Below, piece after piece: positions 42,883-54,401 of a stretch of DNA of 64,000 bases. The notes beneath the pieces were generated by a model that ran no database searches, was not told where the DNA came from, and saw nothing but the letters and a program-made list of their open reading frames with translations. This DNA comes from Setomelanomma holmii. Taxonomy: Eukaryota > Ascomycota > Dothideomycetes > Pleosporales > Phaeosphaeriaceae. Numbering within the stretch: position 1 is the stretch's first letter; every line of letters begins with the position of its first letter. Both the position numbers and the translations under genes were made by a program. The DNA lies in NCBI GenBank assembly GCA_010015745.1, contig ML978159.1, positions 434,001 to 498,000 on the forward strand, read 5' to 3'.

Positions 42883-44767
42883 CGTCTGAAAGTGTTGAGG
42901 CGAGAGGTTTGGGGGAGGGTTTGGGTCGGGAACGACTGGCAACTGACGTCTATATACGTCCTCGAAGTGTCCCCATGCACAGGACGTCTGGATCCACAGC
43001 TAGGGTAGAGCAATTGCACCGTGCAGAAAATTCGCGTTGGTTGGGGACAGACTGGATGGAAGCGCGAGGGTTCGCTTAGGTGTCCTATCCTGTCCGATTT
43101 AGCGCAACACAACAAGGAAGCTGCGAGGCCGCCGAGCATTCGAGCCGATGACGTTTCCCACTAGCGTGGGGCTACACCCTCAGAACCCCATCTCATTGCT
43201 TGACAACTGTCAAGCACGCTGTGGAGGACGGCGGATGCTGTGGCCAGATCCCCACGCTGCGGTTAGTTGTTCGCCGCTGACATGTCGGTGCCCCGGAGCA
43301 TCGCCTACTAGCGCTGTTTGTCGGAACGTCGCATTGGGAGAAGTAATTGCCGCACACCACGAAGTCTGGATGGATGCAAAGAGGAATGATAGGCTTCCAG
43401 GAAGCAACTGAGTTTGGAGCTGAAGCACAAGCGGGTTGTTGCCGTTGCGAAAGGATGTCACGGCAGACGGTAGGGCGGGCGTGGGCGTGGGTGTGCCACG
43501 CCAGATGAAGCTCTATGAATTGAGCAAATGTGTCTGGCTGTGCATCTTGCGCCGAAACATTTCCGAAATCAAGCGAGGGAGCTGCGATCAGTCGCTCTAG
43601 ATCCGTCGTGAGCGGTTGAACTTCGTATGTATCAAAGCTGACGCTGGATCAATATCGCTTTCCGGAGATGTCCGCCAGAGTACGACTTGGAGAGAGTGGT
43701 CCATATCAGTCGTTGTAGTATCCAGCCTAGGTCATACAATGACCAGTCCAAAGGAGCATGGCGTGAGCTCAAAGTTATGGGCAAAGATGACTTCCAGGAC
43801 AGACGGAATTGTATCGGCGTCATGTCGTGACTTGTGGTCGAAGACGTATTGTTGCTTAGGAAGAAGGTTTGAGCCTTGAGGTCCGACGTCCGATTAAGCT
43901 CCTTCCCCGTTTGTGGACAAATTTGGCGCATATGGATATGTTGCTAGGGTCAGCAATGAATGAGTGGCAAAGTGAAGTACTTCGCGAGCAAATGCCACAT
44001 GCGTTGCAGAGCCATGATCAACGAAATGGTGTCACTAGCGATGGTCAACCTTGCTTCGAAGAGTGCATCTGCGCATGAGGCTGCTGTGTGAGGATTGCAA
44101 GACGCGTGAGCTGGCTAGACTGCCAGAAGAAGTCGTCCGCTAACAGAAAATTGAATGAGGTCAATAGTTTGTCCGTCAGCAATTTCGATCGACAGACGGG
44201 TTCGGTCGCTCATCATGTCTTCAACCTGTTGTCATCTGTAGCAGAGTAATGTTGTATTCCGTGTTGTCCTGATTGCAGCGACCTCGGGGAGCTGCGACGC
44301 ATCGTGATGCGTCATATGCCCTGTGCAGAATCAAGCACTGAGAAATCATCGCACTTCGTGGCAGAGAGCAATCGTGTGATGGGACAAGAACAGAAAAGAA
44401 AGATAGAAGAGAGCAGACGGTGAGGTGGCAGAGGAGCGCGTGCGCGCACCCTGAGGTCTGGGGACACGTCAAACCCAGCTAGACTGCTTTAGGATGTACC
44501 CCACGTTTTCTGGCGGTGCCATCTCACCACTTTTGCCATCCCATGCTGTTTGGATAGAAGAAGGAAGTAACGTTTCAGCTCGAATATTGGCACGGTGTCA
44601 TGGTTGGTATATGCAAACAGCGCATTTCATTGCTAACGTTTTGACAATACGAACTTATCTATGCGTCATCAATTTGTTTGACACGGCTTCGCAAGAGCCA
44701 TATCCCTCAAGGCAGCAGCGAACTACATGTCACCGATCTGAAGGTGCTTGAAGGCATCTCTGCCTTC
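42883..44767. other. Long intergenic region
   Basis: This 1.9 kb separates the NRPS-like gene and the rvt pseudogene. The left part should hold the NRPS-like promoter. No gene is recognised; open frames of up to 99 codons have no domain. Confidence 0.45.
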
Positions 44768-47751
44768 TCAGCCCTGCCACTTCGTTCGCCTTTGTCGGAA
44801 GAAGTCCACCATACCGATCGGCAATAAACCCGGATCGACGACAGTCATGCCACCGAACTTCTGCACCATCTCCGGTCCATACATCTGAGCAATCCACTTC
44901 CAATACGGATCCATGGAGTTCCACTTAGCAAGTATGCCGCGCAAGTTGCTCTGGCCTTGGAGCTGATCAAGCGCCTGGCGAACCTGAACGCTGATGTCAA
45001 TGGGCTGCTCGGTCGGGCGTTGGAGAAGCTGCCGGTACGTCGACACAATTTGGGCCTTCCCGGGACCGTAGAAAACTTCACGATAGCTCACAAATTCGTC
45101 CTTGGAGATGAAGGTGTCGGGGTTTTGCGGCTTCCAATTAGGATCCTCCATGTTGTAACGCTGGTTCTTGATCTTGCCACACTCAAAGATGCCCTTCAAC
45201 TTGGTGTAGTCGTCATTCTCCTTCTCCTCGAACTCATTCATCAGCTCATATGGATTCTCCTTTACTGACTCTCGGATCTGGAGCAGGTCAACGAAGGGCG
45301 ATTTCAAATCCAGACCGCCGAGCTCGACTGGGAAGAATAGGAAGCCATCTGGAACGTTGGGAACGTGGAAGCGATCCTCAATCATCTTCTTGAGATGCTG
45401 AACTACATTCCCACCGTGAAAGATGCTCTCTTGGATATGACGATGCGTAGCCAGCATCTTGTCGACATGTTTGCGTCCAAAGCAGTTGCTGGCTTTGCCG
45501 AAATTGGAGCTGAAGAATGTTGCGGCTTATGAGTTCCATGCCTGGATCCTGTCAATCATATTCTTTGATTTGTCCTGCAGATGCTTGCGAAGCTCCTCGA
45601 CATGGTTGTCAACCATCTTCTGATCAATCTCGAACCGGCCATTGGAAGGATCAAGGTACAGGAAACCCCAACGGATTTCGCCCTCGGGCAAGCGATCGTT
45701 GATGACGAAGCTTTTATCATGAGCGATGCGGACGCTACCGGTCTTGTTGTCGTCGAGCTGCCACAACTTGTCAGTGCTGAGGGCATTCACTAACGTTTCA
45801 TCGCGACGGCTTACCTCGACACCCATGACTTCCGTGAACCGAAGAACACTATCCCATGCCTGTACGCATCTCTAGTAATCTTTATTCCAGATCCAGACAT
45901 CATCGTAAAGACGATATAGTAGTGCGCCATCTGTGGCCTGATTGACCGCGAAGTCCAAGCAAAAGAGCACACTCTCGCCTAATATGTCGCTGAGAGTGTG
46001 TGATCCAGGAGTACCACGTTGTCGCAAGCGTGGCTCTGCGGAGGGGCCATTCTCGGTGAATTTCAATGGAGCTTCTAAAAACTTCTCAAAGAAGGTCCGC
46101 CACGTCTCTGACACCCCAAAGAACTCGAGGATTGCCAGCACGGTCTGGTGCGGTAGAAGAGGGTTCCACGACTCGAAGACGGTGCGGAAGCAGCTAAGCT
46201 CCCCATTGAGCCGGGTGTTGACAATGACTTCGGTCGACAGAAGGTGGAGTAAGTTCTGTTCCGCTGCCATCGGTTGCCTGGACTCCCATCCGTCATCGTC
46301 GTTGTCGTCCTCCTCGCACTCTTCCTCCTCGTCATGATAAGCAGCAACTCCTCCCGAGGAAGGCGCTGATTTTCTGGCTGCTTGCGATGCCAACTGCATT
46401 CTGGGTGCCTTGCCACCGGTGGATTTTCTCGCCGTCTGCTTTGTCCTGCCTCCGCACGAGGGCGCTTGTTGAGTTTGAAGCGCTGCGCCCAGTTTCCGCT
46501 TCTTGGCCTGCTGGACGTGCTCGCCGTATTCTGCCTCCTTCTCTCCCTCCTCTTCGTCGATTTGTTGGGTCTCATAGTCCAGCAACTGATGCGCAAAGTA
46601 ACGCTCCTGGTGCGTCTGATCGCGCTCATTCTCCAAACTGTTGCCATAATTCTGAATCCATTGGCTTCCGAGAAACCAGTGACGACGCATACGATCGTTC
46701 TTCGGCACGACCGTGCGGCCCGGCCCCGCTTCCAGGCATCCTGATCATGTATGCTTAGAAAAGCTTGCTTGAAGAAGACAGACCACTTCACACCAATGTA
46801 ATGTAGGAATATGGCCTGCAGGACATCTTCTTCCATATGAATACCGTACGAGCCATTGATCTTCCGCCGCTGTTCAAGAGAGACGTGGTCGCCCCAGCTC
46901 CAACGATCCAGTGCCGCCAAGCGCATAGACAGAACGTCTCCTATCTCAGACAAGATGACGTCGTTGCTGCGGAAGTCCTTTAGAACCTCCCGCTTCTCAT
47001 TCGGTAGGAGATCGGAGTTTTGCAGACCTTGGATGACCCATCGAAGCGTTCGTACATTGAACTTCCCGGGGCCCGCGAGGTTCTGCTGGAACTCCTCCAC
47101 CGAATTGCGCAGGTCCTTAATCGCAAGCGCGGCCGAGTTCTTGTCGGTAATGAACAATTGTTCGAGGTATGCTTTTACCTCCGAGACATTGACGTCGGCG
47201 GGTTCGAAAACGCTCTTCTCCCATTCAGCCCTGGCAGCAAGCTTTCTGGCGCCAGGCAGCTCTTCGTAGCTCTCCGCCATCTCAACGTCGTCGTCGGCGG
47301 GTGCAGTCTTCTCCGAGGAAAGCCATTCGGTCACCAGCTTCCCGTAGAGATCCGCGTATTGCAACTTGCTCGCTTGAGCAGAAAGATACTAGAACAGGGT
47401 CTTCTCCCAACCCTGGAGGACTTTTGGCGACACAGAAGGTTCGAATCTTGCTTGCTCAATGAAGCGGTCAACGTTCTTTAGATCTGTTTCTAGGCGCGTA
47501 TCGCGGGTGCCGCCAGTGATTACATGACCCAGTCGACCATCATTGGTACGCTTGCTTGTCTTTACGCCTAGGCAGGATTTGGACCCGTCTGTCAGGAGTA
47601 TAAGACGCTTGAGAGGATCTTGCTCGGCCTCGAGCACGGTCAGCAGCTTGGTATAGTCTTTGTCGAAGGCCAGACGCTGCTGAGCAAGCTCTTCAAGCTT
47701 TGTCGTTGTGATTGTCTGGAGAGTTTCCGAGAATGCGCTTCCTGAAGCCAT
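44768..47751 (-). pseudogene. rvt: Domesticated cellular reverse transcriptase (rvt), disabled
   Basis: From the ATG at 47751 one nearly continuous frame runs to TGA at 44768, about 990 codons. The palm is unmistakable: 'RGTPGSHTLSDILGESVLFC' then 'LDFAVNQATDGALLYRLYDD', with the catalytic Asp pair in 'LYDDVWIW'. The thumb-side part includes 'FFSSNFGKASNCFG' and the end 'LLPIGMVDFFRQRRTKWQG'. This is the single-copy, non-mobile rvt class of fungi. Lesions are TAG 47389-47391, TAG 45872-45874 and TAA 45527-45529, all in frame, plus a frame change near 46735 (a 53-base intron 46741-46793 could also explain that one, but would remove protein-like text). The linker before the palm carries a histone H3 tail copy and an acidic run. 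It looks recently inactivated. Confidence 0.8.
46346..46447 (-). other. Histone H3 N-terminal tail mimic inside the rvt frame
   Basis: These 34 codons read like H3 from R2 to V35. R2, T3, K4, Q5, K9, S10, K14, R17, R26, K27, S28 and the closing G33-G34-V35 are all kept. Differences are Met at 18, Gln at 23 and Ser at 32, so 31 of 34 positions match; the residue before R2 is Gly instead of Ala. The copy is followed by Ala-Ala-Tyr-His-Asp and an acidic run (EEEECEEDDNDDD). It lies in the loop before the RT palm and after a basic 'KKRKLG'. Confidence 0.85.
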
Positions 47752-48584
47752 GCTGGTGAAGCGGTTGTGATATCAAGGTTCGTTTATAACTGCAGATGTT
47801 CCGCCGTGTCGCGAGAGATGCTCGATAGCTGCTCACCTTTGATCAAGATAAAGAGCACGGGGTCAAAGCGTCTTACGGAACGAGAACTTCGAAACTTCAT
47901 ATGTCCTGTAAGTCCTGTTTGCACGGAGCAGGCAGCAGAGCCTTGGTGCTCGCTGTGTCGCGTGAAAATGCAAAACGGGGTCCAATTGTGCTCAGGTGAG
48001 TTCAATATCGTTCCAATTAACGTCACATAGCCTGATGAGTCAGAGACTGTGCAATATTGACAAACAATCGAAAGGTTATTGTTGCTTGAGGCTGTGCAAG
48101 TCTGGTCCACATGCAACCTTCATCTTATTGAATCTGTACTTCTCGACAAGCGAACACTGTTATGTAGCGAGGTCGCGGCCTGGCCGTATCCAGTGATTTC
48201 CACCAGGTTCGCAATGAAATGACCAGGATACCATTGCGTTCGTGATGAACCCACAAGCTACTGCCCTTTAGGATCGCAGCTAATGTGGTTACCTAGGTAC
48301 ACTGCGATTTGGCGACTCGGAGAGGGAATGAAGGAAGAAACCCTACGGGGCAAAAGTGTCGCTATTGATTGAGCCATCGATGCAACGAGAGCTATGCTAA
48401 TTGCCTTGCCTGTAGTGTGTATGTCGTGCAAGACGTGTCTGCGTGTCTATAGGCAGTCCTTGAAGTGTGCTATCGATAATCGCACGGGCCGTTTTCCTAA
48501 GCGCAATTCCCCTTTTTCCTTCGATGCAGTTCCGCCTCCCTTCTCGCGGCACATGACATCATGCTAATGTCGTGTTTTGACTGC
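47752..48584. other. Intergenic region
   Basis: This 830-base gap lies between the rvt start and the 3' end of the serine hydrolase gene. No gene or repeat is recognised. Confidence 0.4.
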
Positions 48585-50058
48585 CTACTTTTCTTTTGAT
48601 AGACCTTGGTATATCACCCTCTGAAACTGTTCGTGCAGCGCCAGAATGCTTGGGCTCATCGGTGGGATGACCTGACAGAAAGCCGTTCCGCATATGCCAG
48701 CCTTGAGGTCCAGGAACTACAGGCGCGCATTAGCATGCTTGCACTACGTGTCGCAGAATCACTCACCCAAATCATACTTGGCACTCCTCCCCACATGATC
48801 GTCCCCTCACTAAAGCGACCTTCTTGGCCTGTCTCGTTGACGAGCCCGGCGAGACTCCATTGCTTTGGAATGTCTGTCGGCAAACCCATGCCTAGGAACT
48901 GCGTGTGCATCGGGGAGGCTTTGAGGTTGTCATTCAGCTCTTTCTTACAGCGTTCATCAAGCTGTGGCTTGAAGAGCTCGGTGAATGAGGCATCAGTCAA
49001 AAGCTTCGAGTCGCGTCTCAGGACAGCTTGAAGGAAGGTGAAGAACGCTTCGGCACTGCCCCACCCACCGCCACCGCCAAGACAATCAGTCGCAGCAAAC
49101 AGAGGATCGAAGTCAGGAGCGTCGACTGCTGGACCCTCGCCTTTCTCATTTAATGTGCTGATGGCCGCCCTTCGGCCTTGCATGTGCGCCTTCTCTTTGG
49201 GGTAGAAGGTGATATCTTTGATGCCAAGTGGCTCCCAGATTTTCTCCTGCATGAATACGTCGAGAGTTTTGCCCGACACCCTCTCTATGAGCTTGCCAGC
49301 CTGAGAAAGACGACCGAAGTTAGCGCAGCCCTTAAAAGCGTTTCAGGTGGATGGTTACCCAGTCTGTTCCATGTCCGTACCTCCTAAATGCGTGGAAATA
49401 CGAAGTCAGTGTATGTCTCAAATGCACTTCATACACTTGTAACTTACCAACTGGTTCCTGGTTCGTAGAGTAGCGGCACAGTGGACTTATCTTCTACTGT
49501 AGGTCCACACCACGGGGTTTCACCACGACTCGCGCGCCATTTCATGATCATCGGACTCATCCAGTCGTATTCATGGCCGTTGGTGTGGCTGAGCAACATT
49601 CTGGAAAGTCAGCTGACTGCAACACTGATAGAATCACGTGCATCTTACCGGAGAGATATTGGGGTCGGATTCGGGACTGTGGTAGCCTCATTCTTTGCGT
49701 CGTCAAAGCCAGTGAGAATGCCGTATTTTCCGATATCAGGCATGTATTTCGAGACATCCTCATCAAGCGTAATCAGTCCAGCCTCAACACATTGCAACGC
49801 CGCGACCGCCGTCATCAGCTTTGTCATAGAAGCAAGCGAACATATCGTGTCGAGCTGGAACGGGAGTGTTGAGCCCTCTTTCAAGGACGCTACACCTTTG
49901 ACAGCCGAGTATAGAGTATTGCCTATGCCATGATTAGCTCCTTCGCAGATGCGACGGCCTGAGCCTCACTCACCATCTTTGTCGCCCGCCAGCAGAGCAT
50001 AGCCAGGTAAGATACGCTCCTCTCTAGCTTTCTCGTACAGACTCTCAAATTCCGCCAT
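48585..50058 (-). CDS. Beta-lactamase-fold serine hydrolase/transesterase (LovD/EstB type)
   Basis: Six exons from the right: 50058-49974, 49922-49649, 49600-49448, 49383-49359, 49300-48767 and 48716-48585, giving 400 residues in perfect phase. The fourth exon is only 25 bases. The catalytic Ser-x-x-Lys is 'SMTK' (Ser60, Lys63) in 'TICSLASMTKLMTAVAAL'. Other landmarks are 'LLSHTNGHEYDW', 'YEPGTSWRYGHGTDWAGKLI' (with the Tyr motif) and 'FSEGTIMWGGVPSMIWF'. This fold in fungal clusters covers acyltransferases such as LovD, which load a side chain onto a metabolite, and esterases. It is divergent from the P450 gene and lies near the PKS, so a role in the pathway is likely but inferred. Confidence 0.85.
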
Positions 50059-50722
50059 TGCTGTCCTTCTCGAGATCGCAAGCTGAAGTTTTGATGTTCG
50101 CACTGACTATTCCTAGCCTCGATGGTCCGTGGATAGTCCGGATCGCCCTTGCAGATTGGTAATGCAAGAGGCACGGAGACCGAGGAAATATGCTGGGGAG
50201 ACACGACGGTCTGTGAATGACGACTTACTTCCGAAAGGGGAAGCATGTAAGACACAAGTGGGGTTACCAGGTAGTGCGCCGCAATATCGAAACCCGAGCG
50301 CCCTTGCTACGCCTTGCTACGCCCCACGTTTAGCGCCACGGCCTAATTGGAACTAGCGCGTGTAGGGTTCCTCGCCTGAGGTTACACGGTGCTACATCGT
50401 TTGTGTACTCCGGAAACCTCCAGCAGTCATGGGCCGAGAGTTTGCTGGAATGGTCCGTCCTGTGGTCGCCTTCAAAACTGGATCGACCATTGGTCAGTGG
50501 CCTTCGTTCTCCTTCGACTGCTGCGCCTATTCAATCTAAGATGAAACGCAATGCTTGAAAGCCCTTAAACTATTCATATAGGCTACGAAAATTTGTAGGA
50601 GGTGCTGAAGATACACAGCCTCCTACAATCTCAGAGTGATCTTCACTTTAGTGCTGTGCATATACCCTTACGCAGCACGGTACGGCGCACTTTTCAAAAG
50701 CCATTGGCACGTTCAATTAGAG
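50059..50722. promoter_or_regulatory. Bidirectional promoter of the serine hydrolase and P450
   Basis: A 664-base gap separates divergent starts of two cluster genes, suggesting shared control. A direct repeat 'ccttgctacg' occurs twice at about 50302-50322. No clear zinc-cluster palindrome is seen. Confidence 0.4.
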
Positions 50723-52348
50723 ATGGAGAGACTCGGTGCGGGCTGGGCTGTCGTGGTCGTCGTAGGATGGACGGTTTACGCGCTTCTGTTGGCTATTCAC
50801 CGGCTGTTCTACCATCCCCTTGCAAAAGTACCTGGACCACGTCTAGCAGCTCTCACGGGTTGGTATGAGGCCTATTACGAACTGTTCCATTCTTTTGGAG
50901 GACAGTATACCTTCAAAATCAAGGAGTTGCATCAGAAATACGGACCTGTACGAGCTCATCGATTCTGAACAATGTGCATGTGGCTGACCACCTCCAGATT
51001 GTGCGCATCAGCCCTGGAGATATTCATATCGATGACCCTGAGTTCTTCGACAGCATATACACGTCTCGCGAGGCATTTGACAAGCCTGAACATCTAAAAT
51101 GGCGCTTCGGATCTCCAGATGCGCTGTTCTCGACACCTGGACATGGCCTCCACCGTCTACGGCGCTCGTCTCAAGACCAATTCTTTGCGAAGTCGCGCAT
51201 TCAGCGTCTTGCTCCTCTTATTCAAGATGTTGCTGACAGGATGTGCACGCGTCTAGACTGCGATTTTGCCGGGTATCGCAAAGTCTTGAATTTGAATAAC
51301 CTGTTCACCAGCTATATTGCAGATGTCACCACCCAGTACAGCTTCAATCGCGACTTCATGTACCTTTCGGACGAGAACTTCAAGAGCCCTTTTGTCCAAG
51401 CGATACGCGGCTTCAAGGACATTGCTCAGCCATGTACACAATGTCCGTGGCTCGGACAGCTCCTCAGCTTCATTCCAGAAAGGGTCGCTGTCTACCTTCA
51501 ACCCGCCATGGCTTCCGTGCAGCAATTCCAACACGATATGCGACATCTCGTGCGTGAAGCACAGAACGATGTCAAAGAGAATAAGAGCCAGTTTGCAGAC
51601 AAGACCATCATGCACGGCATTCTCACAAGCGGCATACTAGAAGCTGAACTTACCGTAGAGCGATTAAAGGATCAGGCTACCGGTCTAATCGGTGCTGGCA
51701 TAGCCAGTGCGCAGTGGACCCTGACGATTGCTTGCTATCACATCATACACGACCGAGGTATCTGGGCGGTCTTGCGCAAAGAGCTCGTCGAAGTCATGCC
51801 TGATGCGAATGTCGCTCCGCCGCTCGTGCAGCTGGAGAAGCTACCTTATCTGTCAGCTTGCGTCGAAGAAGGTACTTGTTACCCCAAAGTAGACCTGGCT
51901 GAGTCTCGCTAACTTGACGGTAGCTATCCGTCTGGCATGTGGCCAGATGACACGCTCACCACGCGTCGCTTCTCGCCCCATACCGTACGGCGCTTACACA
52001 ATACCGCCCGGAACCAATATCTCACTGGACACTTGGCATATGCATCACAACAAACACATCTTCCCTGACTCATTCGCTTTCAAGCCATTGCGCTGGCTCG
52101 GTAATCCGACGGCACCTAGCGGGAAGCCACTCAAGCACTATATGGTCAGCTTTGGTAAGGGTACGAGGAACTGCTTAGGTATCAATCTCGCGAGGGCTGA
52201 GATTACAATTGGGCTGGCGCTGCTTGTGAGACGGTTTGAATTCGAGCTGTATGAGACGACGTATGATAGAGATGTCAAGGTGGTGAGAGACGTTGTTGCG
52301 CCGGATTGCCATCCAAGCAGCCAAGGAGTGAGAGTACTTGTAAAGTAA
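50723..52348 (+). CDS. Cytochrome P450 monooxygenase
   Basis: Three exons, 50723-50947, 50998-51871 and 51924-52348, give 507 residues. Start MERLGAGWAVVVVVGWTVYA is a membrane anchor followed by the Pro hinge 'FYHPLAKVPGPRL'. The haem loop is 'FGKGTRNCLG' with Cys at residue 450. The K-helix E-x-x-R is 'EAIR', split by intron 2. The I-helix reads 'GAGIASAQWTLT' where A-G-x-D/E-T is usual, so the acid-alcohol pair for oxygen activation is missing. The PERF region is 'FKPLRWLG'. It lies in the HR-PKS cluster and probably oxidises the polyketide; lack of the I-helix pair could mean an atypical reaction or loss of activity. Confidence 0.9.
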
Positions 52349-52526
52349 TCAGTTCATGATTCGGCTCGAACGCGTACACGAGCCTTGCGCATATATAATG
52401 CGGTAGCCAAGCGGACTTCAATGATCCATCATCTAGACCTTCTCTGAACTCGTGGTGTTTGAGGACTTTCAGCACGATGGGTTATTTGAAATGGTAGTTA
52501 AGATTGATCGAAATCTTGCATCTCAA

Positions 52527-53472
52527 TCATTCGAAATCGTCGTCAATGACTTGTCTCACAAAGTCAACCATCTTCCCTGCGACGTTTGCGAAATGATCAT
52601 CCATCAGTACATCCTCATGTCCGGCACCCTCGATAACATGCATCCTTTTCGCCGTGTGTAGTCCCTCGAAATATTGCTTTTGAAGCTTCGGGTAGCTCAT
52701 CTCATCCTTGTCGGCACAAATCCAAAGCACCTTGGTAGGTTCAATGCACCGCCAGAGCGAGAACGGCTGGAACAAGACTAGCTTGTAGTATGTCTGCAGC
52801 GTCACCCGATTCACATGATTCGGCGCCACTTGATTGCCTACAGTCACAATACGCGCGTATCGCTCTTTGTCGATACCGTGACCGAATCCAACCACATTCA
52901 CGCCGCGCTCGTTTATCATCGGGAGGCTGAACGGCGGATTGCCATTCAGCTGTGACTCCCGATCTTTCATGCATTTTGCCAGCACTTTCGCTTGTTTCCC
53001 TAGCTCAAAATCGAAGTCCGTTAGTGGGTTGATGGCGATCACGAGTTTCGCGCGCTTATCGAGGGACGCTGCACAAAGTGCTATTGTCCCGCCAAAGGAA
53101 AAGCCGAAAAGGCCAATTTGCGACGGATCGACGGAGGACTGGGATGACAAAAAGGTCAAGGCGTCGGAAAGGTCCTCAATTTGTTTATGAGGGTCGATTT
53201 CGTTGCGAAGTGTACCTCCACTGAGACCTGTCGACCGCGGATCGAAGAGGAGCGCTGTGATATTGGATGCTTGGAGGTGTGCAGCTACGTCGGGTAGACC
53301 GACCATGTCCATCACGCAATTGAACTGTCGAGTCAGGGCAGGTCTTTGAGGTACAGCAGAAACTTACTCCTGGACTCATTACCACCGCTGGTCCCTGTTT
53401 CGAGGACGCATAGAGCCGTCCTCTCAAGGTGATGCCATCGATTGTGGGAAACTCGACCGACTTGAAGCTCAT
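52527..53472 (-). CDS. Alpha/beta hydrolase
   Basis: Two exons, 53472-53368 and 53324-52527, give 300 residues. The start is the ATG at 53472 (MSFKSVEFPTIDGITLRGRL). The nucleophile elbow is 'GLFGFSFGGTIAL', the acid is probably in 'WICADKDEMSYP', and the His is in 'VIEGAGHEDVLM'. An early 'VVMSPG' and 'FDPRSTGLSGG' form the oxyanion side. There is no signal peptide. Members of this group act as thioesterases or esterases in polyketide clusters. It is divergent from the PKS with 930 bases between starts, so a release function is plausible but unproven. Confidence 0.85.
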
Positions 53473-54401
53473 GATGACCGCTCGAAGCACACTGCACGTA
53501 AGCTGGAGAGGCGCAAATGGAAGAGTTCAGTGCTGCAAGAAACGTGTTACCTGCCTGCGCAGATGTAAAACTTGAACGCAAACCGCGTTGTTCTGCGGAG
53601 CCTTACACTAGGCGATACAATCATACACGTGACAGCCTGTCCAGCTTGATTCAAGACATCTATTCCAGACAGCAATAGCGAAGCACGGCCTTGCCCGACC
53701 TGAGCGTTTCTGTCTGCCGCCGTAGTGTCAACAATTGCAGGGCGGCGCAGTCTCGGCGTAATGAATCCGTGAGGCATCTGGTCTGAGCACCATAAGCGCT
53801 TCTAGGCTGATGCCTGATCTCGGATGCATATAGATAATAGACGATTCTCGGTGCTGAGGTGCAATGGGATATTGCAAGTGCAAGGGTGGAAACATCGTGT
53901 CTCAAGCGTCGGGGATTAATCTAGCTAGCGTGGTTTTGGCGTCATGCACGGACACCGAACGTCGATGGCTGAGCCGATGCAGCCACCCGCCAACCTTCCG
54001 TCGTGACATCGCCAATGTCACTCCTTTTTGGGTTTCACAAGATCTTCTCGAAATAGTTCCCATCGGGCTAATTGCTCATACATGGTCTCGGTCATCATGA
54101 TACGCCCTCAGCTGCCCCGCCTCATCGTGATCTGCCCCCATGCCAACATGGGGCTGCGCGCAGTTACGCGTCGCAATGCAGTTGGTATACGCGCAGATCC
54201 ACAGACTCGATATGGAGGACGTGCGGCGTGACAGGTCTACATCAGCTATACAGTCGATGAAGTACATCCAGATCTGATACTTCGTGCTTGCTACATGCCC
54301 CCCTCACGAGCAGTGTTTCGCACGACCAAATCATTGTCGCCTTCCCGCGTGGCGTTACTTGCTTCGTCGTCGACTCTGGAGATACTCATGCGATCAATGT
54401 T
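53473..54401. promoter_or_regulatory. Bidirectional promoter of the hydrolase and PKS
   Basis: This 930-base gap separates the divergent alpha/beta hydrolase and PKS starts. No gene and no obvious binding palindrome is seen. Confidence 0.4.

Noticed and set aside
42883..42942. 20-residue N-terminal extension of the NRPS-like protein
   Set aside because: The frame there begins with a non-ATG codon; the first ATG is at 42882.
46075..46740. Arg-rich continuation of the rvt first frame past the Trp-Lys at about 46735
   Set aside because: The other frame carries the protein-like text, the H3 block and the RT palm; the Arg-rich reading is out of frame.
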